Shown: in pieces, positions 1 to 7,311 of the stretch | Numbering within the stretch: the stretch's first letter is position 1 | Layout of the letters: each line of letters begins with the position of its first letter | Source: an uncultured Succinatimonas sp. | Lineage (GTDB): Bacteria > Pseudomonadota > Gammaproteobacteria > Enterobacterales > Succinivibrionaceae | DNA length: 11,740 nucleotides | NCBI GenBank assembly: GCA_905201175.1 | Contig: CAJKNC010000052.1 | Location: 1-11,740, forward strand | Reading direction: 5' to 3' | Position numbers and translations under genes: made by a program | Notes under the pieces: model-generated | What the model saw: only the letters and a program-made list of their open reading frames with translations | Told to the model about the DNA's origin: nothing | Databases searched by the model: none

Positions 1-34
1 CTGAGTGCGAGTTCGAGTCTCGCCTTGGGCACCA
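1..34 (+). tRNA. 3' end of a tRNA, probably tRNA-Leu (partial, cut by window edge)
   Basis: The T arm is visible: 5-bp stem GCGAG (7-11) / CTCGC (19-23) closing the 7-nt loop TTCGAGT (12-18). The 3' acceptor strand CTTGGGC (24-30), discriminator A (31) and encoded CCA (32-34) follow. The bases before the T stem (CTGAGT) do not look like the short variable loop of class I tRNAs and fit the 3' strand of a long variable arm. With the A discriminator, a 5' acceptor inferred as GCCCAAG and a Leu-style T loop, tRNA-Leu is the best guess. The anticodon lies outside the window, so the identity is inferred. Confidence 0.88.
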
Positions 35-56
35 TTGAAAATCCTACCTAAATAAC

Positions 57-80
57 AGAGCCTTAAGGCTCTTTTTTTTT
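57..80 (+). terminator. Intrinsic terminator after the tRNA
   Basis: A perfect 6-bp stem AGAGCC (57-62) / GGCTCT (67-72) with a TTAA loop is followed directly by eight more T residues (73-80). It ends the tRNA transcript 22 nt after the CCA and isolates it from prfC. Confidence 0.92.
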
Positions 81-109
81 ATCTAAAATATTTAAGGCTT
101 TTTATTAGA

Positions 110-138
110 TTGAGCGTAAATTGCATATAAGCTAAAAT
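110..138 (+). promoter_or_regulatory. Sigma70-type promoter for the prfC operon
   Basis: A -35 box TTGAGC (110-115; 4 of 6 consensus) and a -10 box TAAAAT (133-138; 5 of 6) are separated by exactly 17 nt. The predicted transcription start is near 145, giving a leader of about 50 nt before the prfC ATG at 196. It lies just after the tRNA terminator, where a promoter for the four-gene block is needed. Assignment is by consensus match only. Confidence 0.6.
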
Positions 139-195
139 AGCAGTTTAAAAAAGTCATGCATAGCTAAGCTAGATAGAGTTTTCTCAGAGAATATA

Positions 196-1788
196 ATGGC
201 AGATAAAAATTTTTTAAATGAGATAGCTAAAAGACGTACCTTTGCTATCATTTCCCACCCTGATGCTGGTAAAACAACTATTACAGAAAAGGTTTTATTA
301 TTCGGATCTGTAATTCAGAGAGCCGGAGAGGTTAAAGGCCGCGGTTCTACAGGTGCTTTTGCCAAATCTGACTGGATGGATATGGAGAAAGAGCGCGGTA
401 TTTCTGTATCTACATCGGTTATGCAGTTCCCCTATAACAATTGCATGGTTAACCTGCTTGATACCCCAGGTCACGAAGACTTTTCAGAGGATACTTATCG
501 CGTTTTAACCGCTGTTGACTCCTGCCTGATGGTTATCGATGCGGCAAAGGGCGTTGAGGAGCGTACTCGCAAATTGATGGAGGTTACTCGTTTGCGCAGC
601 ACTCCGATTTTAACCTTCATGAACAAGCTTGACCGTGAAACTCGCGATCCTTTAGAGCTTTTAGATGAAGTTGAGCATGAGCTTAAGATTTCCTGCGCAC
701 CGATTACCTGGCCAATTGGCTCTGGCAAATCCTTCAAAGGCGTCTATCATTTATTAAGAGATGAAGTTGCCCTTTATCATTCTGGAGAAGGCTTCCATAT
801 TCAGGAAAAGCATATTGTCAAAGGTCTGGATAATCCTCAGTTAGATGAGGTTTTAGGAGAGGATTTAAGCGCTCAGCTGCGTGAAGAAATTGAATTGGTT
901 AAAGGCGGTTCAAATCCTTTCTCTGAGGAAGAATTTTTGCAGGGCAAGCAGACACCGGTATTTTTTGGTACGGCCTTAGGCAACTTCGGCGTTGACTATA
1001 TGCTAGACGGCCTTACTAGCTGGGCTCCTGCCCCTTTAAGCCGTGAGAGTGATGTGCGCACGGTTGAGGCAAATGAGGATAAGCTTACCGGATTTATTTT
1101 TAAAATTCAGGCTAATATGGATCCTAAGCACCATGACCGCATTGCTTTTATGCGCATTGTTTCGGGCTCTTATAAGAAAGGCATGAAGCTTTTTAACGTT
1201 AGGTTGGGCCGAGAAATGCTGATTTCCGATGCAGTGACATTTATGGCAGGCGAGCGTGAACAGGCTCAATTAGCGGTTGCCGGAGATATTATCGGTCTGC
1301 ATAATCACGGTACCATGCGGATTGGCGACACCTTCACTGAAGGCGAGAAACTTCGCTTTACCGGTATTCCAAACTTTGCCCCTGAATTGTTCCGCCGCAT
1401 TCGCTTGCGTGATCCGTTAAAGCAAAAGCAGCTGCAAAAAGGCTTGATGCAATTGTCAGAAGAGGGTGCAGTACAGCTTTTCAGACCAATTATCAATAAC
1501 GATCTTATTGTAGGAGCTGTAGGCGTGCTGCAGTTTGATGTAGTGGTATCGCGCTTAAAGCATGAATATAATGTTGATGCAATTTATGAAAACGTGAGCG
1601 TTACTACTGCCCGCTGGCTAAGCGCGGAAGATCCTAAGGCTTTAGATGAGATGCGTGATCGTGTTCCGCAGGGATTAGCCTTAGACGGCGGCGATAATTT
1701 AACCTATCTGGCTTCTTCGGGAGTTAATCTGTCCTTGACTATGGAGCGCTATCCGAAGGTCACTTTCAGCGCAACGCGCGAGCATTAA
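196..1788 (+). CDS. prfC: Peptide chain release factor 3 (RF3)
   Basis: RF3 is a cytoplasmic translational GTPase that recycles RF1 and RF2 from the ribosome after peptide release. The 530 residues match the usual length (E. coli about 529). The N-terminal GTPase domain shows the P-loop SHPDAGKTT (residues 20-28), the ERGIS switch I stretch (66-70), DTPGH (89-93) and NKLD (143-146). The EF-G-like domain II and the RF3 C-terminal domain follow, with the family-like segments FAPELFRRIRLRDP and GAVGVLQFDVV. The start ATG has only a weak Shine-Dalgarno (GAGA, 187-190), but the protein begins exactly where RF3 proteins do. It is the first gene of the block; the TatD-family gene starts 1 nt after its stop. 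EF-G and TypA are excluded by the overall architecture. Confidence 0.98.
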   Translation: MADKNFLNEIAKRRTFAIISHPDAGKTTITEKVLLFGSVIQRAGEVKGRGSTGAFAKSDWMDMEKERGISVSTSVMQFPYNNCMVNLLDTPGHEDFSEDTYRVLTAVDSCLMVIDAAKGVEERTRKLMEVTRLRSTPILTFMNKLDRETRDPLELLDEVEHELKISCAPITWPIGSGKSFKGVYHLLRDEVALYHSGEGFHIQEKHIVKGLDNPQLDEVLGEDLSAQLREEIELVKGGSNPFSEEEFLQGKQTPVFFGTALGNFGVDYMLDGLTSWAPAPLSRESDVRTVEANEDKLTGFIFKIQANMDPKHHDRIAFMRIVSGSYKKGMKLFNVRLGREMLISDAVTFMAGEREQAQLAVAGDIIGLHNHGTMRIGDTFTEGEKLRFTGIPNFAPELFRRIRLRDPLKQKQLQKGLMQLSEEGAVQLFRPIINNDLIVGAVGVLQFDVVVSRLKHEYNVDAIYENVSVTTARWLSAEDPKALDEMRDRVPQGLALDGGDNLTYLASSGVNLSLTMERYPKVTFSATREH

Positions 1789-1789
1789 C

Positions 1790-2554
1790 ATGCGCCTTGA
1801 TGCGCACGTGCATTTAAGTTTGTTCCCTGACCGGGAACAAATTTTAAAAAAGCTTCTGCAAGATAAATGTCTGCCTGTAGGGGTGAGCTGTGATTTTGCA
1901 GATGCATCTGTCAATAGAAATTTAGCAGCTCAGATCCCCTTTCCCTTTTTAGTCGGCATCCATCCTTGGTATGCAAAGGCAGGTGCTTTTTGCGAGGAAA
2001 AATTTTTAAGCCTTTTGCAAGAGCCAGCTTGCATTGGTATAGGTGAATGCGGCTTAGATGCTAATATCGACAAAAATATACAGATACCTGTTTTAAAACA
2101 GCAGCTAGATCTCGCCGCAAAATTACATCTGCCTGTAAGCCTGCATGTTTATAAGCTGCATGGGGATATGATAGGCATTCTAAAATCGTATGCAGGCAGG
2201 CTTTCTGGGCTTATTCATGGCTTTGCTTCTTCAAAAGAAGTTGCTCGGGCTTATTTAGATTTAGGCTTTTATTTAAGCTTCGGGCGCCATTTTATTCAGC
2301 AAAGATCCAAAATTCCTGAGCTTTTGAAATTTATACCTCAAGACCGTATACTCTTGGAGTCAGACGCTGATTATAAGAACCGCAGGCCTTATGATTTTGA
2401 GCTTGCAGATAAGCAATATGCTTTATTATCGTCACTTTTAAAGCTTAGTTCTTCAGATACAGAAGATTTGCTCTATGACAATCTCTGCACTTTATTTTTA
2501 GGGAAACAACATGATTTACGTTTTTTTGGTGGGAAAGCAGAATATTTTAGATAA
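1790..2554 (+). CDS. TatD-family metal-dependent hydrolase (YjjV-like)
   Basis: This 254-residue protein is a TatD-family TIM-barrel hydrolase; members are metal-dependent deoxyribonucleases or phosphoesterases. All expected metal-ligand positions are visible: HxH in DAHVHL (H6, H8), E86 in GIGECGLD, H119 in SLHV, H143 in LIHGF and D192 in ESDAD. GIHPW (56-60) is another family signature. Between these motifs the sequence is diverged. Position suggests it is the counterpart of E. coli yjjV, which also lies between prfC and serB, though orthology needs a tree. The ATG at 1790 lies 1 nt after the prfC stop with no strong ribosome site, implying coupled translation. Its 3' end overlaps serB by 44 nt. 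The natural substrate is unknown. Confidence 0.9.
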   Translation: MRLDAHVHLSLFPDREQILKKLLQDKCLPVGVSCDFADASVNRNLAAQIPFPFLVGIHPWYAKAGAFCEEKFLSLLQEPACIGIGECGLDANIDKNIQIPVLKQQLDLAAKLHLPVSLHVYKLHGDMIGILKSYAGRLSGLIHGFASSKEVARAYLDLGFYLSFGRHFIQQRSKIPELLKFIPQDRILLESDADYKNRRPYDFELADKQYALLSSLLKLSSSDTEDLLYDNLCTLFLGKQHDLRFFGGKAEYFR

Positions 2555-3392
2555 TAGCGTAGAAGCATTGGCTAGCGAGTGTTCTGCAAATTTTAAGCTT
2601 TTAGGCACTCTTCAGGATTACGGCCATTTTGGTGCTTTATACAGCTGCGAAGATCAGTCCTTAGAGGCTTTGCGAGCTGTGAATTTAGAAGAAAAGTATA
2701 ATTTTGATATTCTGGCTTTAAAAACTATTCCGAATTTAAATAAGCCTGGCGCCGCAGTTTTGGATATGGATATGACCTCCGTTCAAATTGAAGGTATTGA
2801 CGAAATAGCCAGAGCCCTGAAAGTATTTGACAAAGTTGCGGAGATTACCTCTAAGGCCATGCATGGAGGTCTAGATTTTGCTGCTTCTTTAAGAGAAAGG
2901 GTAAGCATGCTGAAAGGCGGCAGTGCTGATGTTATCTGCAAGGTTAAGGAAATTATGACCGAGACAGCCGGTCTTGATAATTTGATGGCCATTACTGCTG
3001 AAAATAAATGGGCTCGAGGCATTTGTTCCGGCGGATTTGTACAGCTTATCGAGGTTTTAGAGCATAAATATAAGCTTGAAATGGTATGTGCTAATTCTTT
3101 GGAAATAATTGCAGGAAAATTTACAGGAAAGGTCGCAGGAAAAATTGTAGATGCTGAAGCTAAGCGGCAGGGAGTGCTGGCTTTGATGGCAAAATATCAT
3201 GTTGATAAATCTCAGGTAATTGTTCTTGGCGATGGTGCAAATGATCTGAAGATGCTCTCTGAAGCAGGGGTAGGCATAGCTTATCATGCTAAGCCTAAGG
3301 TAAAAGCACAGGCGCAATGCGCGCTGAATAAAAGCGATTTAAATGCGGTAGCTTTATTATTGAAAACAGCAGCTAAGACTATATATGCCTAA
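2511..3392 (+). CDS. serB: Phosphoserine phosphatase
   Basis: SerB removes phosphate from L-phosphoserine in the last step of serine biosynthesis. It is a HAD-superfamily enzyme. Visible motifs are motif I DMDMT (residues 85-89, with nucleophile D85 and acid/base D87), QIEGIDEIA (92-100), SLRERV (126-131), motif II serine in CSGGF (S173), motif III K218 and motif IV GDGANDL (240-246). The C-terminal GIAYHAKPKV is typical of gammaproteobacterial SerB. Motif I reads DMDMT where SerB normally has DMDST. The 293 residues are about 30 fewer than E. coli SerB; the shortage is in the N-terminal regulatory region (about 1-80). The ATG at 2511 is supported by AGGGA 6 nt upstream and lies inside the preceding gene. 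It overlaps radA by 8 nt. Confidence 0.96.
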   Translation: MIYVFLVGKQNILDNSVEALASECSANFKLLGTLQDYGHFGALYSCEDQSLEALRAVNLEEKYNFDILALKTIPNLNKPGAAVLDMDMTSVQIEGIDEIARALKVFDKVAEITSKAMHGGLDFAASLRERVSMLKGGSADVICKVKEIMTETAGLDNLMAITAENKWARGICSGGFVQLIEVLEHKYKLEMVCANSLEIIAGKFTGKVAGKIVDAEAKRQGVLALMAKYHVDKSQVIVLGDGANDLKMLSEAGVGIAYHAKPKVKAQAQCALNKSDLNAVALLLKTAAKTIYA

Positions 3393-4770
3393 AGTAAAAA
3401 GTATTTATATCTGCTCAAATTGCGGAGCTAAGTATTCTCGCTGGCAGGGTATTTGCTCAGAATGCGGCGAAGCCGGCACTATCAGCGAGACTTTTGACAG
3501 TCAGGCTCCGAATGCCGGAACATTAGCAGCTAACCGTGCTTTGAGCGGTTTTGCCGGAGCAAGCGGTTCAGGCATTCAATCGCTAAGCTCGGTAGATATA
3601 CAAAGCTCTCCTAGGCTATCAAGCGGTTATCATGAGTTTGATCGGGTTTTAGGCGGCGGCATTGTTAAGGGATCGGTAGTTTTAATCGGCGGTTCGCCCG
3701 GGGCAGGCAAATCTACGCTGTTATTGCAGACTGTATGCCGCCTGTCAGATAAAGTAAAGGTTTTATATATTACAGGCGAGGAATCGCTGCAGCAGGTGGC
3801 CTTGCGGGCAGCACGCTTGCGGCTGCCTACGCAAAATGTAAGAGTAGCGGCGGAAACTTCCATCGATAATATATGTGCTCTAGCCATGCAGGAGCAGCCG
3901 CAGGTTTTAGTGGTTGACTCCATTCAGGTAATGCATGTTGCCGGAATCGAATCGGCTCCTGGATCTGTAAGTCAGGTCCGTGAGGGCGCTGCAGCCTTAA
4001 CTCAGTTTGCCAAACGTACAGGAATTGCCGTTTTTATGGTAGGTCATGTCACAAAAGACGGTTCTCTTGCAGGTCCGAAAATTCTTGAGCACTGCATTGA
4101 TTGCTCGGTAATGCTTGAAACAGGCAATGATATGCGCTTTAGAACTTTGCGCTGTCACAAAAACCGCTTTGGTGCCGTTAACGAGCTAGGTGTCTTTGCA
4201 ATGACAGATACCGGCTTAACTGAGGTTAAAAATCCGTCTGCTATCTTTTTAAACCGCCAAGAGCAGGTAGCACCGGGATCTTTGGCTATGGTTGTCTGGG
4301 AAGGAACCCGTCCTTTATTAGTGGAGCTGCAGGCTTTGGTAGATATGTCGCTATACGGCAATCCGCGGCGGCTATCATTAGGTACAGATGCAGGCCGGCT
4401 GGCGATGTTATTATCGGTTCTGCATCGCCATGCAGAATTTAATTTGTCCGATCAGGATGTTTTTATAAATGTAGTGGGCGGCGTTAAGGTTGAAGATACT
4501 TCAGCAGATCTCCCTTTAGTTTTAGCCTTGATCTCTTCATTTAAAAATCAAGTTATCGACAGAGGCACGGTGGCGTTTGGCGAAATTGGCCTTACTGGTG
4601 AAGTTCGTCCTATAGCTCATGGACAGGAGCGCATAATCGAAGCGCAAAAACAAGGCTTTATCAGAGCGATAGTGCCGTATGACAATCGCCCACGCCAAGC
4701 TTTACCTGGAATAGAGGTAATTGGCATTAGGCGGATTAGTGAGCTATTTGCTCTAAATTTAAGCTATTAG
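3385..4770 (+). CDS. radA: DNA repair and recombination ATPase RadA
   Basis: RadA (also called Sms) is a RecA-like, DnaB-type hexameric motor that promotes branch migration and processing of recombination intermediates. The 461 residues match the family length (E. coli 460). Visible elements in order: a four-cysteine zinc finger (C10, C13, C24, C27), Walker A GGSPGAGKST (102-111), Walker B LVVDS (175-179), the RadA-specific KNRFG motif (259-263), and a C-terminal Lon-protease-like domain (about 290-461) that acts as a scaffold in this family. The ATG overlaps the serB end by 8 nt and no good Shine-Dalgarno is seen, suggesting coupled translation. serB-radA is a conserved pair in enterics. Its stop overlaps the rsd stop on the other strand. 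Confidence 0.98.
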   Translation: MPKVKSIYICSNCGAKYSRWQGICSECGEAGTISETFDSQAPNAGTLAANRALSGFAGASGSGIQSLSSVDIQSSPRLSSGYHEFDRVLGGGIVKGSVVLIGGSPGAGKSTLLLQTVCRLSDKVKVLYITGEESLQQVALRAARLRLPTQNVRVAAETSIDNICALAMQEQPQVLVVDSIQVMHVAGIESAPGSVSQVREGAAALTQFAKRTGIAVFMVGHVTKDGSLAGPKILEHCIDCSVMLETGNDMRFRTLRCHKNRFGAVNELGVFAMTDTGLTEVKNPSAIFLNRQEQVAPGSLAMVVWEGTRPLLVELQALVDMSLYGNPRRLSLGTDAGRLAMLLSVLHRHAEFNLSDQDVFINVVGGVKVEDTSADLPLVLALISSFKNQVIDRGTVAFGEIGLTGEVRPIAHGQERIIEAQKQGFIRAIVPYDNRPRQALPGIEVIGIRRISELFALNLSY

Positions 4771-5270
4771 TCAGAAGACATAATCGAGTGAATAAGGCGC
4801 AGGCCTATGATCAGGCGATCTTCATTTCTAAATCTGATTTCCAGGCATTTGCCGACTTCGCTGAGATCTGTCTTCAGCGATAAAATTTTTTTCTCATCCA
4901 TATCCTCTGCGTATTTATCATTAAAACGCATCAGATATTCCGTAGTTTGCTCAATCTTAGGCATAACGCGGTGAGCAATCGATAAGGACTTGCCTGAAGC
5001 ATTTTCCATAAGCTCAATAATTTTAGGATAGAGGTCGAAGTGGCCATGAGAGATATAATCGATAAGGTGATCGCAGAAGGTTGTAATGTCTTCATACGAG
5101 GGGTAGCATTCATCTTTGCGATTAGAGCTTCGAGATAATGATACGTTCAAAAGCTTCATATAGAGTAATACCAGATCTTGCCTTGCCTTAATCATGTCAT
5201 TGATCCAGGAATATTTGGCATCGACATTCTGAAGTTTTGTGTTAAATCCGCCTAATTCTGAAACAGCCAT
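4767..5270 (-). CDS. rsd: Rsd/AlgQ-family anti-sigma70 factor
   Basis: Rsd binds the housekeeping sigma factor RpoD and lowers its availability to core RNA polymerase; in E. coli it also stimulates SpoT hydrolase with HPr. The 167-residue, mostly helical protein matches Rsd in its middle and end: LIDYISHGHFDLYPKII (69-85) against the Rsd segment LVDYLSAGHFSIYERIL, then LSEVGKCLEIRFRNEDRLI (136-154) against LSDIGEALEARFVLEDKLI. These comparisons are from memory. The start is supported by AGGAG 7 nt upstream of the ATG at 5268-5270. About nine residues are extra relative to E. coli Rsd, partly around residues 46-58. The gene is convergent with radA, and is downstream of mepM but separated from it by a terminator. 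Confidence 0.9.
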   Translation of the reverse strand: MAVSELGGFNTKLQNVDAKYSWINDMIKARQDLVLLYMKLLNVSLSRSSNRKDECYPSYEDITTFCDHLIDYISHGHFDLYPKIIELMENASGKSLSIAHRVMPKIEQTTEYLMRFNDKYAEDMDEKKILSLKTDLSEVGKCLEIRFRNEDRLIIGLRLIHSIMSSD

Positions 5271-5398
5271 TGCTACGCTCCTCTTTATTAAGATTTGCTT
5301 TGAGTTTATATAGTTAAAATATCACATAAAGGGAGCAATTTTAGAAATAGACGGAAATGAGCATAAAAATTTGAGAGGCGCCTTACATTGATGGGCAT

Positions 5399-5423
5399 AA
5401 AAAATGCCGCCTAAAAGGCGGCA
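5399..5423 (-). terminator. Intrinsic terminator of the mepM-like gene
   Basis: An 8-bp perfect stem TGCCGCCT (5405-5412) / AGGCGGCA (5416-5423) encloses a 3-nt loop. Read on the - strand it is followed by six T residues (5404-5399), and it begins 8 nt after the mepM stop codon. This separates mepM from rsd. The + strand lacks a T run after the stem. Confidence 0.92.
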
Positions 5424-5431
5424 GCAAATAT

Positions 5432-7120
5432 TTAATTTCCAGCTATGAGCGAATCCTTATATAAATCACGTTTGTATTGAGCAATACTCTTTTGGAAGCG
5501 CTTCCTTTGGCGGCTGTTTACTTCAACATCGCGAGAACCTAGATTTACGCGCATAGCATTTACAGGACGGCCGTTTATGCGTAATTCATAGTGCAGGTGC
5601 GGACCAGTTGAAATACCGGTATTACCCGATCTTGCAATTGTAGAGCCTAATTTAACACGCTGGCCCTGCTTTACATGCAGCTTTGATAAATGCATATATA
5701 CAGTTGACCATCCTCCGCGGTGGCGCAGCACTACATAGTAGCCTGCAGAGCGTGAATAGGTAGCTTTATCTACAACGCCGTCAGCAGGGGCTATAACCGG
5801 AGTACCAACAGGCAAACCAAAATCGGTGCCGTTATGCGGACGAACTGTGCCTAAGACTGGATGCTTGCGTCCTGGGTTGAAAGAAGAGGTAATTCTGGCT
5901 TTAGCATTAAAAGGAAAGCGTCTAAAGGAGCTTTTAACTGAGCTTAAGCCGCGTTCATCGTAATACTTATTATCTGCAGTATTCAGATAAGAGCTGATCT
6001 TGCCTCCGCGGCTTAGATTAAATTCAACAGCGGCGATCTTGCCTTTTCCCTTACTGTCAGTAAACAGTACTCGCATGGAGTCTCCAGGACGAATATTCTT
6101 TGAAAACTGAATTCGGCCTTTGAACATCTGTAAAATGCGGTTAATTTCAGCATAAGTAATGCCTGCTTTATTAGCTGCGGTAGAGAAGCTTTCGCCTTTT
6201 TTGATTTTTACCAAGACTAATCTGCCGCGATTTGCTGCAGTTGTAACTTTAGCCTTAGGCTCCTCATTTTTAGCTGCTAAAGCATTCTGGCTGTTTTTAT
6301 CTTTATTTTCGCCTTTAGCCTGAGCTGCTGTTTTATTATCGTTATTTTTAGTCTCGTTATTTTCTTCAAGCTTAGCAATAATATCGTCAGGAACAGCGTT
6401 ATTGTCGCTTAAATGAGCTCCCAAAGGCTCAATTGCATAAATGAAGTCATTGCTTTTGGCGTCATTGCGATAGATACGTAATTGCTTTTTGTCATCTAAG
6501 GGCTTAACGAAGGCTAAAAGATCGCTGTCATCATTTAATAAGAATGCAAGGTGATCGCCTAATTGCAGATGATTGATTTCTTTAGCAGCCTGTTTGTTTT
6601 TTAGAATATTCATCATTATTGAAGCCGGGATGTTCAAATCCTTAAACAGCGAGGAGATAGTATCTCCTTTTTGTACGTCTTCAGTAAGCCAGCGTCCTTC
6701 GGTGCTTACAGATGAATCTTTTTCAATAGAGGCTGCTAAATTTCTAACTTGCTGATCCATCTCATAATCGGAATCAGCAAGTGCATTTTCAGGGAGGTTA
6801 TCGTCGAAATTATCGAGATTTTTGGGGCTTGTGCTTACAATGACTTCAGGTTCTTTATCGTTATTTGCCTGCTCAATGCCGAAAGCTTCGGTTAAAGGTT
6901 TGCTTGTATCAGGCGCAGTGAAATCGAAATTGTCTGCTGCAGTATTGCCGTCAGCTAAAGCATTTTTAATTCTTTCATCAAAATTCTGAGAGATGACAAA
7001 GGATAAAGACAGGGCTACAAATAAGGTGGCAGTAATACCTATGGTATTTTTTTTAGAAAAAGGTCTATGCCATGAAGAGGAAGCAATAGCCTCTAAAGAT
7101 ACGTAGTCTTCTGAATTCAT
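5432..7120 (-). CDS. mepM: MepM-like murein DD-endopeptidase (peptidase M23 with OapA/LysM-like region)
   Basis: MepM-type enzymes cut peptide cross-links in peptidoglycan to allow wall expansion, acting in the periplasm from an inner-membrane anchor. Residue numbers here count from a possible TTG start at 7150; the chosen ATG is residue 11. A single membrane segment lies at about 37-54. A LysM/OapA-like region is at 155-215 (QKGDTISSLF), a low-complexity Asn/Lys/Ala-rich linker at about 250-308, a second MepM-type module at 310-400, and a LytM zinc peptidase domain at 415-540. Zinc and catalytic residues are intact: H439-x3-D443, H487 in YMHL, and HLH at 518-520. At 562 residues it is much longer than E. 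coli MepM (440). Neither ATG (7120) nor TTG (7150) has a Shine-Dalgarno, so the start is uncertain. A paralogous M23 protein of the family cannot be fully excluded. Confidence 0.92.
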   Translation of the reverse strand: MNSEDYVSLEAIASSSWHRPFSKKNTIGITATLFVALSLSFVISQNFDERIKNALADGNTAADNFDFTAPDTSKPLTEAFGIEQANNDKEPEVIVSTSPKNLDNFDDNLPENALADSDYEMDQQVRNLAASIEKDSSVSTEGRWLTEDVQKGDTISSLFKDLNIPASIMMNILKNKQAAKEINHLQLGDHLAFLLNDDSDLLAFVKPLDDKKQLRIYRNDAKSNDFIYAIEPLGAHLSDNNAVPDDIIAKLEENNETKNNDNKTAAQAKGENKDKNSQNALAAKNEEPKAKVTTAANRGRLVLVKIKKGESFSTAANKAGITYAEINRILQMFKGRIQFSKNIRPGDSMRVLFTDSKGKGKIAAVEFNLSRGGKISSYLNTADNKYYDERGLSSVKSSFRRFPFNAKARITSSFNPGRKHPVLGTVRPHNGTDFGLPVGTPVIAPADGVVDKATYSRSAGYYVVLRHRGGWSTVYMHLSKLHVKQGQRVKLGSTIARSGNTGISTGPHLHYELRINGRPVNAMRVNLGSRDVEVNSRQRKRFQKSIAQYKRDLYKDSLIAGN

Positions 7121-7311
7121 TTGTTTAATATCAAAAAAAGATTTCAGCAATTTAAACAGAAGACTTATTTTTTTTAAAGAGCATGCTGCTTAAAAAGCTA
7201 TTGTTGAGAGAATTATATTTATTATTTGATTGCTGTATGCTTTTATTATGGCACAATTTTTTCGTAAGATAATCACATATGTAAATAAATTTTAACATTT
7301 TAGGAGAAGGT

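Noticed and set aside
1036..1496. Open reading frames on the - strand inside prfC
   Set aside because: They lie wholly within a strongly conserved gene and show no family resemblance or start signal.
5308..5330. CRP-like half site (TGTGA on the - strand) upstream of rsd
   Set aside because: Only the left half matches; the right half (TCACA) is absent at the proper distance, and the region is AT-rich, so a chance match is likely.
5361..5406. Repeated GCATAAAAA near the mepM terminator
   Set aside because: Two short AT-rich copies about 34 nt apart are not enough to support a regulatory repeat.
7261..7280. CRP-like site (TCACA on the + strand) between mepM and yjaG
   Set aside because: The partner half is poor (TCGTA against TGTGA), so I do not call a regulatory site.
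7200..7300. Promoters for yjaG and mepM in the divergent spacer
   Set aside because: Several AT-rich hexamers resemble -10 boxes, but none has a good -35 box at 16-18 nt on either strand.
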